Both the position numbers and the translations under genes were made by a program. A stretch of DNA of 64,000 bases from Bimastos eiseni (lineage: Eukaryota > Annelida > Clitellata > Crassiclitellata > Lumbricidae), in NCBI GenBank assembly GCA_959347315.1, contig OY365806.1:21354900-21418899 (forward strand). Reading direction: 5' to 3'. Under the pieces are notes generated by a model. The model worked only from the letters and a program-made list of their open reading frames with translations, was not told where the DNA came from and searched no databases. Shown piece after piece: positions 38,301 through 48,351 of this stretch. Each line of letters starts with the position of its first letter. The first letter of the stretch is position 1.

Positions 38301-41300
38301 AACAGACATCTTTATTTTTTTACCAATGTATCCAGCAAGAAAAACAACAACATGCATTTTGGGATCTAAGACACTTATAAAACTGCAGTCATTCAGCACT
38401 CCTTCAAAACCACCTATCTCACAATCTATTACATTATCTGACTTTTCCTCCATAGAACAGCCATTTGCAAATTTTTTTATTGAGATTTTGCACTGCGATG
38501 CAGAATTTATGTGCAGTATACTGCTAAGCTTCAATTTTTTCTCACATCCTATGATTTCACGCACAGAAATATGAAAATTAGTTCCAGCTAGTCGCCTGTA
38601 CTGGGAAAATCTGTATTCTAAGTAGTCAGTTTGAAATTTGCCTGTAAGAACATATTTAAAGTCAAGACTTTCAAAGAGATATCTGACTAAAAGAACCATT
38701 GACTTCAAAGTATGCTGCAGAGCAGATGCAGTTTCTCTCGTAAGCATCCCATTCCCACTGCCAATGTTCATTGCCTCCCATGTTTGAAGCCACTGAATAA
38801 CTCTATTAAAATACAGTAACTGATGGTCATCGACTTTTCGTATAGGGTCACATTTCTCAGTACGAAGATTTCTACCTTTGAAAGGATGTTTAACATTTAA
38901 CATTTTCCATAATGACACTATTAGATCTACAAATACAAGTGTTTCATCAACAGCAGTTTTGTTGACATTAGGAAGTTGTTGTTGTGAAAGCAGTTTAAGT
39001 GCAGCAACCACTTTCTCATTAAAAATACACAACATCAGTGGTACACTTTGTCGTTCAGTGTTTGATGGGTGCAATGCCTTATATGATAAGGACGGTGCAA
39101 GTTTAACAAGATTGTCCTTTCATTCTCATGCAACTGCTTCAGAACATTGAACTTTGCCTTTTTAAGCATATTTGAATCTAGCATGTCAGGAAAAATTAAT
39201 GTCTGGTCACACTGTCTTTTTGGTTGATCAAATTATTTCTGATACATTTGAATAAATGCACGATGTCAAACAGGAAAAACGTTTCCTGCTGTTGTCACAT
39301 GGGTGATCTATCGAAGGTTGCAACAAACCACCACATAGCAACCTAAACATATTACCATTAACTCGGTTATTATCAGATATCAAGCAAACAACCCTGAAAC
39401 CTGCTTTTTCAATCATTGTTAAGAAATTCATAGTTACATCTTTCAGATAGGGCGCTGTTAAGTTCTTAACAGGCACTAAAGCAGCAATATCTTTTCTTTG
39501 AGACAATATAGAACAAATCATAAATGCTTGGACAGTGGTTGCCTGGGTCATGTCACAATTTGCAGCAAAGCCTTTAACGTTTCCACCCTTGTTTGAAACT
39601 TTAGGCTGACCATAAATCTCATCAAGCAGCATTGTCACATATCGTTCATGTGGCTCAAACAGTTGACATTTCTTTGTCAGATAAGTTATGTGAGCACTAC
39701 GTTCAGTACCAGGTTCAACAGTAAAGCACGATTAAAGTTTACGTAAATAAAACTGGTGAGGCAACATCAGAGAACTGTCATGTAAGAAACCATATGCAGA
39801 AAGTGACAGCGAAAACATCTGAAATGCCCAGTGTAACTAATCACCACAGTATTTAGTCTTGCATTGCTGCAATAACTCCAACTGCTGGATAACATGTTTG
39901 AGAACACGAATGTACTTAAAGTTACTAATAACGTTGCCGCCATCTTCATCATCAGCATCACCAGCACCATCATCTTCAGGAAATCTGTTACTGACAAGTA
40001 AATATTGTTTCTCGAACATATCACGCAACAGAACTAAAGCCATTTCTACTTTACCTTTGAAAGTAACTTTTCCAATTTCCCAGCCCTGGTAATGACTCAA
40101 AAGACTAGTGAATTTGGAATAAGAATCAAGTTTTCCTTTATTACCTATCACCCATTCCAAGTTATCGTTATTAACCGTAAAGCCCTCACAGCAAATGATA
40201 ACAGACATAGCATCAGTTACTCGAATGCTGATTCTAATGCGAGGCACATCAGATATATCTATAATATAGCATAACAAGCAATCGTCTGTCACCTTAAAGT
40301 TCCATAGTGAAGTTTGCAGGATATGTTTCATAAAGTTCAAGCAAAACTCCTGAAATGATGTAATCTTGTCCAGATTTATCCATTGTTGTACTGCCTGATT
40401 ATCTCTGGCCTGCAACTCAGAAAGTCTATCCTCTGGTTTCTTGCTCTTCTTGGAAGGTTCTGATGACAAGTATGATGAACAGTTGAGAAAAATAGATGGA
40501 AACGCATCCCTTGTTAGCTTGGGAATTCTTCGAGGCACACTAAGTCACGTCCATCAGGACGCACAGCAGTGTCCATTCTAATGACAAATTCTTCAGCGAA
40601 GTGATTAATGCAGATAACCGTACTGACGTTTAGAGGGAAATTGTCTCTTGGTCGAGGAATCCGTCGCAACCAGTTTTGTAACTTCTCTTCATTTCCTTTA
40701 TATTCACTGAGTATGCTAAAAGTTGAGCTACAATCTGATCTCTCATTCTACCGTTTGTATTTAGAACTACATCCTGTTACACAACAATGACGAGGCATTC
40801 TCCAACTTCAGGAAAAATAAATCCTCTGAAAGTGAGAATATGTATTTTAGTATTACGAGGGTTGCCGGATACAGATTGACGGACTGTGTAATCAGAAGTT
40901 CTCCTAAGTAACCAAAAACGAAGTCACATTGGAAAGTTGCACATGAAAATCAACTGAGGCTCTTTGTCATTTATAAGTAAGCAAGCAATCAATTGCACCA
41001 TTCTGATAACATTCGGTCCCAAATATATTATTAAATAATAATTTTATATTTTATGCTGACAAATAAGTTTTAGCTTAAGTAGAAGCAGGATTTATGAAAA
41101 GAATCATGTCAAAGAAGAAGCTGGATGGATGAAATTATTACACGATGTGTCTTACTTTAAAATATTATGTAGAATAGTAAAATACTATGTTCCTTTGAAA
41201 TTAGAATTTGGGACCGCCGTTGACAGGGTAACCGTATTTCTTTTACAAGCCAACTCTCCGCACGCAAATTCTCGTTGCCAATAATAGGCACATTCAAGAA

Positions 41301-43314
41301 ACATACAACATACATTTTCACGTTTTTAGCCTTGCCTGCTGGACAGAGGATATGAGGGGACATGCAGGGCGTCTGCTAATTCGAAGTGTAGCCCAAAGAC
41401 GTCGATCCACAACGACGATAGAACCAAACTTCTATTATTTATATTTATATGTTCTAACAAATAATAAGGATGTATAACTTGATTACAAACCTCACAACTT
41501 AACATTAAATTTACAACGATATTATAGTTTGCTCGCGAGAAAAATTCAAAAATAAACGATAATCGCCTCACATGTTTACACGTCTGCAGTGAAACGATGA
41601 CACATTACGGCCTGTCAGTATATAGAAGGCAATGACTGTGTGCACAACGATTCAGTAACTTTGTCAAATGTGTTGCAACACTGGACTGCACCATTCCACT
41701 GAACGAGAAGAGCTTGCGTAATAAAGATAATGCACCTGGAATATTTGTGCACAATTTGAGTTGATTGTCGCAACATTGATTTTGCTAATGCGCAGCAGGC
41801 AGGCACAGTCATCTTACAGCTTTTACGACGAGAGTGTATTAAAAGTGACTGGAAGATTAATACATCTCGTCGTTAAAGTGTTAAGCAAATACATCTGGTT
41901 AAAAAAGAACTCAGACCAATTGTTCTGCTATCCATTGTTAAGGCAGCATTGTACACTGTATGTAGGCCTACAACTTAATTTTCTTACAAAATCAAATCGT
42001 AGAGACTGACATTACCTTACGATTGTAGCTTGTAGCTTCTCTATGAAAAGTAATCATTGATTGTGGGGTCTGTTTCATTAACATAAATGGACGTCTAAAT
42101 TCGACACGTTTTAAAATAAAGTTTTTTATTAAATTAATGCGTGATTGAAATTCTAAATTGGCGGTGAGCATGATTGAGCACAACCATGGATATCTATGCA
42201 GTGTCGTCAATCTGTTGGCTTACAAACGATGTAAAGTGATTGATCAACTTACCGCATTATTCACAATTATTCCGCCGAAGGAGACCACCAAAAGTCCAGA
42301 CGCGGTCCACGTGAACCAGAATATTGTAAGAAAGAGAAATATCGGATCGATTTTGAGCAATGGATTCCAAATGAGGCTGTAAAGATTCGCAATGACAAGG
42401 AATATCAAGCCACTGACGTAAGTGGCATTGGTTTGACTGATGAATTTGTCAGCCTTTGAAACAAGACGACTTAGCATCTGATGTCGTCGTCGCAGATCTT
42501 CAAAACTGTCTTTAAATGAATCTGAATTCTCGATGGATTCACGGAATTTGCGGTTGCAAATGGTGAACTGGTGGGAAAACATTGTCGCAACGAAAAGGTT
42601 AAAGGTCATGGGAAAAGTGGCAGCTCCCCCAACATAGAAATGAATTAACATATATAGGGCTCTCATGAAAAGTATAGTAGTGTAGTCTGCAGGAAACACT
42701 AGGCTTCTGATTGGAGCCAATGTGATATCCATTGCATTTTCTCTGCTAGAAAAGTGGATAAAAGCGAGGAACACAACGTTAATAGCCACGCAAATCCATG
42801 CCACAATTGCATACAATATTGCGTTTATCCGAACACACTTTTTATTGTCAAGAGTGAATTTATCATCAAAGTTTCGAATCAGTTTCAACATTCTTCCAGA
42901 GCTACAGGCTTGATAATACGAGGTTTGTGCTAAGGTATTCATGAGCGTCCAAACGACGAAACTAACTTTCCATAGGAGGTCAGAGGCCAGTTTATCGCTA
43001 GGAGAAAACACTGTGACAAACCGGATCGTGTTAAGCCACATGGCCACCAATACAGCAAATGCGTAAGCATGACTTGGACTGCAAAACTTTGGCAGAGACC
43101 ATTTGCAGCGACTGTTGTTGCTTGCATCATCTTCATTTACCTTCAAGAAGAATAATCCAAAGATTCTCATTGAAATAATGAGAGGTGAGAGGGTTGTCAG
43201 CATTGCAGTTTCATCAACCGTTGATCCCCCAGTATCATCGCCGATTCGTGTTTCTGGCATAACAATAGTAACATGATTCTTACTTTCCTTGCGACCAACT
43301 TTTGTCCTCTTCAT
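35323..43314 (-). CDS. GRL gene C: gustatory-receptor-like 7TM protein
   Basis: Coding exons are 43314-42253, 36709-36641, 36357-36268 and 35478-35323, giving 458 residues. All introns are phase 0. Donors are GTAAGT, GTACGT and GTAAGA, and the acceptors are AG. The start is MKRTKVGRKE. Exon 2 reads AHKIYERIHDIDLRNL, exon 3 INTFLNRLCSEPIGFSV, and exon 4 ITGMLITYFLLIVQLVPP followed by a 30-residue Thr/Asp-rich tail. It is the closest paralogue of gene E. Long identical runs such as AMDITLAPIRSLVFP and MTFNLFVATMFSHQFTICNR are shared. Intron 1 is 5.5 kb because it contains a P-element-type transposon, while introns 2 and 3 are 283 and 789 bases. No defect is seen in the coding exons. Whether splicing tolerates the intron insertion is unknown. 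Confidence 0.88.
37129..41636 (-). mobile_element. P-element/THAP-type DNA transposon with 34-bp inverted repeats
   Basis: Positions 37129-37162 and 41603-41636 are inverted copies of one 34-bp sequence with a single mismatch. The shared core includes CTATATACTGACAGGCCGTA. They bound about 4.5 kb enclosing a degenerate P-type transposase on the minus strand. The sister copy of this intron in gene E lacks the segment, which supports insertion after or around the duplication. P elements usually make 8-bp target duplications. Here I see only a shared CTGTGT next to both ends, so the duplication is unclear. Confidence 0.85.
37947..40798 (-). pseudogene. THAP-domain P-element-type transposase, degenerate
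   Basis: The N-terminus from ATG 40798 is a THAP zinc finger of C2CH type. It has CCVTGC, a Trp in NWLRRIPRP, CINHF, and the closing AFPSIF box typical of THAP domains. Next come a coiled middle region and an RNase H-like part with LLDEIYGQPK and DNNRVNGNMFRLL, as in P elements and THAP9. A C-terminal part follows with ALHPSNTERQSVPLML and FNEKVVAAL. The reading is broken by TAG at codon 17 (40748-40750), a frameshift just before AFPSIF near 40538, a switch after GGLLQPSIDHPCDN (39230-39310), another near 39110, and a break between 39638 and 39837. It cannot make a full transposase. It is inserted in intron 1 of GRL gene C, in the same orientation as the gene. Confidence 0.85.
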
Positions 43315-44115
43315 TCTGTAGCAAAATAGATTGCTAGCAGACACCGACGGCAGGCTATTATCGTCTGTAAAAGTTAGATAATTATGTCCTTCTCATGAAT
43401 GTCAAAATGCGGTTTTATATAATGGAGCATGTTATTCAGACGATATTCTAATCAGTGCTAACCCAGCAGTACGTGCGGCAACGAGTCATTAAAACTAGAA
43501 TGGAACGACTGTATGCCTCTGTGCTATATGCTTGCGTTACAATCACATTTCAAAGCGTCGACACTGGAAAACAGCACTCATTGGTCAGCATTTTGATGAC
43601 TTGCAGACTTGCTCGTCTATTAACACTGCAGCAATGATTCTATACACGAAGTCAATACCTTTTTACGGCCACTGTTTATTACGATGGCAATGGACTGCAT
43701 TAGCGAAATTATAGATTTTGCCGAGACTGCAATTCACTTTAATGGTTCATAAACTGTCATTATAGGCAGAGTAAATAGCTCTGAAGAGAATAGATTCAAT
43801 GAGTGCACACATGAATAATTGAAATCGATGTCTGTCGTCGATTATGCGTTGAGGGATTTTCATCCGAACGGTATTAAGCAAATTGCAAACGTTATGTCAT
43901 TTTCTACACAGGCTATGAGTTGGCAAGTTTTGCTGGTCCACGTCAGTGACTGGTTGAAGGGCTGTCGCTAAACGTTGGCTAATCGCCAAATAGTGAGTCT
44001 GCAGTAAATAGATCAACAGTTAAGAGTCAACAGATCCGGGCATGTCTGCTCCTCGAGACCTCGGCGCATTCATTTCCTTAGTGAGACTTTTGTAGTCATC
44101 TATTCTGAAATATGG

Positions 44116-44640
44116 ATTCGTTGAATTCGCTGCTATGGGGCCTATGACAACCCACGTAAGGCAGTGTTTAAGACTGGTGTAAATAAGAACTGGTGTTTTA
44201 TCTGTTCAATTGATATCGTTTTAGTATCAAATGACTCATATTCTTGCTGACGATCCCCTCAATAGTCCAGACAAAGACGATGAGTGAAATGAGATAAGAA
44301 TGCTTATAATGCGAAGAATATATTATGATGATGGTTACGACGACGATGATGTCGATGATGAGGTGGTGGTGATGATAATGACGACGACGATGAATGATGA
44401 TGAATGCGAAACATGCTGAAGAACAATTCGGAAATGCTAAGAGTACAAGGATGAAGAACTCGTTGAATATGGTGTTGAGGAAGAAGAGAAGGTGTGGTCT
44501 CTTAGGTTCGCCTGGATATGGAGTGTCTGACATGTCGTCTCTCTTAGTTTCTGCATATTATATGGATGGATTGTAACATTGGTTAAGTCCTCTTCCTCGC
44601 GTCTAGTCTTCCCATCGATCGTGCGTGGTCTCTGGTCTGT
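44116..44640. other. Intergenic, with imperfect GAT/GAC repeats at about 44310-44405
   Basis: No gene is supported. The GATGATG/GACGACG patch parallels the longer GAT tract at 60715 beside the sister copy of the duplication. Confidence 0.5.
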
Positions 44641-44696
44641 GTGCCGTAAAATGGGGGAACATTGGCACTGCGGGGTAACTTTAGCATATTACAAAC

Positions 44697-44978
44697 ACGT
44701 GCATGTATACAACATATATGCATACATGCATACATTTATGTCATACGTGTAAGTCACACATGTAAGTCATGCATACATCTATATATATACACATATATAC
44801 ACCTATACAGCTATGCATGCATGCATGGATACATGCATTATGTATGTATGTATGCATATATATGCATGCATGTATGTATGCATGCATGTATGTATATATG
44901 TATGTATGCATGCATGTATATATATGTATATATGTATGTATGCATGTATGTATATAAGTATATATTAATGCATGTATG

Positions 44979-45009
<31 letters not shown>

Positions 45010-45088
45010 ATGTATATATATGTATATATGTATGCATGTATGTATATATGTATGTATGTGTACATGCATATATACATACATACATACA
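44697..45088. repeat. TATG/TATA/TGCA microsatellite
   Basis: Compound tetranucleotide array of ATGT, ATGC and ATAT units. Open frames across it are artefacts. Confidence 0.93.
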
Positions 45089-45262
45089 TTATTACGTGTG
45101 TGGAACAACCTCCCATCTAACCTGCGCTCTCTCCCGCGCGACCTGTCTGGCTCTTTCTATAAACTTCTCAAGACTTTCCTTTTTGACCGGGCCTGGGTCG
45201 GGAGCGCCTCTGAATAGTTATCTTGAAGAGGCGCTATATAAATTGCATTGATTGATTGATAC
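45089..45262 (+). mobile_element. LINE 3' end (L2/CR1-type)
   Basis: The frame reads RVWNNLPSNLRSLPRDLSG, then FYKLLKTFLF, then a stop, which is the usual C-terminus of L2/CR1-type reverse transcriptases. The 3' tail GAGGCGCTATATAAATTGCA runs into ATTGATTGATTGA, typical of these elements. Microsatellite DNA lies on both sides (44697-45088 and 45258-45365), so it appears inserted into the tetranucleotide array. A related tail occurs at 46566. Confidence 0.8.
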
Positions 45263-45365
45263 ATACATACGTACGTACGTACAAGCAAACGTACATGCGT
45301 ACATATATACATGCATACAAATATGCTTTCATGCATACATACACACATGCATACATACATATATA
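45258..45365. repeat. TACA/TGCA tetranucleotide microsatellite
   Basis: ACATACATACGTACGTACGT and similar units continue the array on the far side of the LINE fragment. Confidence 0.85.
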
Positions 45366-45577
45366 CATTGTTAGTATGAAATTTTAGGTTATGTGGACCA
45401 GATATATAATGAGACTTTTGAAGTGCTGTAAACTCGTCCGCCTTGAAACGAAATTTATATCTTTAAAAAGATATGTGCTCGGCATATACTCTCAATACTG
45501 TTTTAAGAGCATTTCTGTATGCCAATGCTACCCTTATCTTTGTAAAAATGATCGCTTGTTGAAATGCTACATGATGC

Positions 45578-45608
45578 CAAAGTTACCCCAATTACCGGGG
45601 TAACTTTG
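45578..45608. repeat. Perfect hairpin, 12-bp stem
   Basis: CAAAGTTACCCC pairs with GGGGTAACTTTG around a 7-base loop. Its right arm repeats the GGGGTAACTTT found at 44672-44682. Confidence 0.8.
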
Positions 45609-46565
45609 CCTTTATTTTGAATAACTTTTACTAATAGAATAAATTCATGAAAATTTCTGAAATTGCACAAATTTGTAGGTGACCTTCGTATTGTTCATAG
45701 CTTAGAAAATCAAGAGATTTCCTAAAACAGTTTAGGGTGTTAACCCACAAAAACCCTCAAAGCTGTGCCAATGATCCCCCATTTTTCGGTAGGGCCTACT
45801 CATAACAACTATGTTGTTATGCCGGGTTGTGCAGCCAAAGCGGGAATGTTCAATTTGAATTTTGAATCCACTGTGAATCCATCCAGTGAATCTACGCAGA
45901 ACGAACAAATCGTCTCCAGACAATACGCAATAAATACATAGGCTAAACAATCAAGCACTTCTAGTATCAGTGGCGAGAAAGATTTTACTGTGACTTTCTA
46001 TTAGTCATGATGACATGTATGTTGAGCAATACTGCTATATAAAAGTTACAAATTCTGATTTAATCAGTTGTAAATTTATGAAGGCTGGAGTAGGCCCTAA
46101 GAGACATTAACTTCGATATTCAGGACGCGTAATTGTACTTACGACTAGTTAAACCAGTCCTAGATCTCTGGGTTCAACTATTATTTGTTTTAATAGAGTA
46201 TGAAATGAATACGTGGCAAATTATTAATTAATTAATTAATCAGTTAAAAAGACTGAAACGCAAACAGCAATAAGAAGTAAACAATAAGACATTTTTTATT
46301 AAAATAAAGAGCACACGAACTTAAAAACTTGATTTTGATGTAGGCCTAACAGACTCTAAGCGAGGAGGAGTGGCTGACGAATCTTATATCGCTATTTCCG
46401 TTGTTTGTTAGACAATAATATTCAATTGATCGAGCGAATCAGGAACAGCCGACTGCGTGGTTTAAGGCTAACACGCTGTCATTGAATTCTGAAACATCTA
46501 TTCTTTTCTTAAGATTACTTAAGATTATTCAAGACTATACATTCCATCAAGAAATAACCATCTAC

Positions 46566-47060
46566 TCGAGCGCCTCTGAGTAGATATCTTGAAGGGGCGC
46601 TATATCAAGCATTTTTGATTGATTGATTGATGATATGCACATAAGTCAACCGACTTCATTCAAGTTCCTTGGAGTCATCGTTAACACCACCATTCTACAA
46701 GGAAGGACAATCTTACAGCCACCTATAAAAATTGTAAAAAGCAATAAGGTTTTACTTAAGATTATGCATTGCCTGCTTAAACGTGTAGCTATAATTTAAC
46801 TATTGCTACTCTTTCATGTTTTGCTATCTATATGCGGTAATATAATATCTCTCTAGGATCCAATAATTCATCACCTCTTAGACGCCTATCTACTCTTCAA
46901 AAGCGCGCAATGAGAACTGTTTGAGACATGGCTTGGAGGACAGATATTGACCCCTGTTTACACTACGAAGTTACAATAAGTTAATTTCAAGTGCCTTTGT
47001 TTGTGTAACGTTTGTATTCAAATATATTGCCAATAACTTTCAAATATTACGTCAGTATGG
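46566..47060 (+). mobile_element. LINE tail followed by a degenerate LINE reverse-transcriptase fragment
   Basis: 46566-46632 is a second copy of the LINE tail seen at 45180-45262 (GAGCGCCTCTGA, GGGGCGCTATAT, then TTGATTGATTGATTGA). Immediately after it, broken frames read FKFLGVIVN near 46670 and LRRLSTLQKRAMRTV near 46880, motifs of the thumb region of another LINE copy. Stops are frequent. Confidence 0.65.
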
Positions 47061-48351
47061 GCTGTGTTATGCATTACGACTTCACTAGCACTCCCATACA
47101 TATCGGAATTAGGCTAGTCATTATAAATATTAAATAACTATCAAGCAAGTGCATGTTCAGGTCCATGATCTTACCGCAAATTGGAAATTGAAACATCGCA
47201 AGCATATTTCTACTATATAACTGACTAATTTGTAGCCCACTGAACATCGGGACACTTGAGAGATTGCTGCAATTCCTAGTGACTTGTTAAGTGATTTTCT
47301 TGAGTACATTATTGCTGCTTCTTTGGTTTTCTGTTCTGTGTCTTTTTCATTCTCTTTCTCTATCCTTTCCACTCCCTATGCCGTACTTTTTAATCTTACA
47401 ATAATAAACTTATCATCTTGATATTCATTTTGTATATGGGTTTCCAGGGTTAGCGGGACATGAATGGCCTACATCCACCTTCATTGCCCATTCACTCGAT
47501 TGCTCACATGCGTGATATTGTTGCGGTTGATGTATCAATATAGAATTCTATTGTATTGAACTTATTTAAATGCATGAATAATAATCGCAAATTCTCAAGA
47601 CACATATAGGCTATGTTCACACAATATTATACGGTAAATTTCATTATCAACATCGATCGGTCAATCAAAAATGATTTGCAAGAAATCTTTAATTCATTCA
47701 GCGAATACCACGCACGCATATACGATCTCTAAAGTTCCATTATAATTTTTGGCCGCTTAACTCCAAGTGAAAAATGTCTGGCATTAGTCCTGTCCGCACA
47801 GCCATGAACGGTACTAGTGATTGAAGCGAATCTATCACTCATACAGCGTATCATTTTCAGTAAATTAAGATAAAAACAGTGAAGATAAGATACCCAGATG
47901 ATGACGAAACATTGGAAGTTGGAGTCTGCATTATATCATAAATTGATAATAGGTCGATAGTTCTAAAAAATCGGAGACTTCAATAAAAACGGTGAACACC
48001 AGATATGGTGCAATGGCGTAATTACGATACAATATGAGCAGTGCATGGTGATCACAACCTGCAACTTAATGATTTCTCTAATGTTCGAAACCACTATTGC
48101 CAACTCAAGCGCTATATAAGATGCCCTCAATAAATGATACTTAAGAATGTAAGAATTGAATATGGTAATTGAATGTTATTAATTGTCATAATGGGGCAGA
48201 TGCATCTGGAACACGTTTCCTACGACTTGTAAATGGAACATAATTAGTAAATAGATCTTACTACGATCTAAGCAATGATACTCTAGTCAATATATGCATA
48301 AATTTGCTAATACATTTATTCCTGTAATGGAGAAACCCAATATTCAGAATC
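47061..48351. other. Intergenic downstream of GRL pseudogene D
   Basis: AT-rich DNA, with no gene or repeat I can support. Confidence 0.4.

Larger units (their letters stand above)
34959..44115. repeat. Segmental duplication, copy containing GRL gene C
   Basis: This stretch is collinear with 54498-60715. It includes the 3' flank, all exons, intron sequence and about 770 bp of 5' flank of the GRL gene. The copies differ by insertions: the P-type element at 37129-41636 is only here, while the hAT MITE and LINE fragment at 55800-57630 are only in the other copy. Confidence 0.8.
44648..45785. mobile_element. Foldback-type element bounded by 21-bp inverted repeats (tentative)
   Basis: Positions 44648-44668 and 45765-45785 are inverted copies sharing AAATGGGGGA(A/T)CATTGGCA with one mismatch. 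Next to the left repeat is GCGGGGTAACTTT, whose core reappears in a hairpin at 45578-45608 near the other end. Between them lie a TATG array and a LINE 3' end. No clear target duplication is visible, so it may be a nested composite and not a single element. Confidence 0.5.

Noticed and set aside
38186..40274. Plus-strand open frames within the P-type element
   Set aside because: They are antisense to the degenerate transposase.
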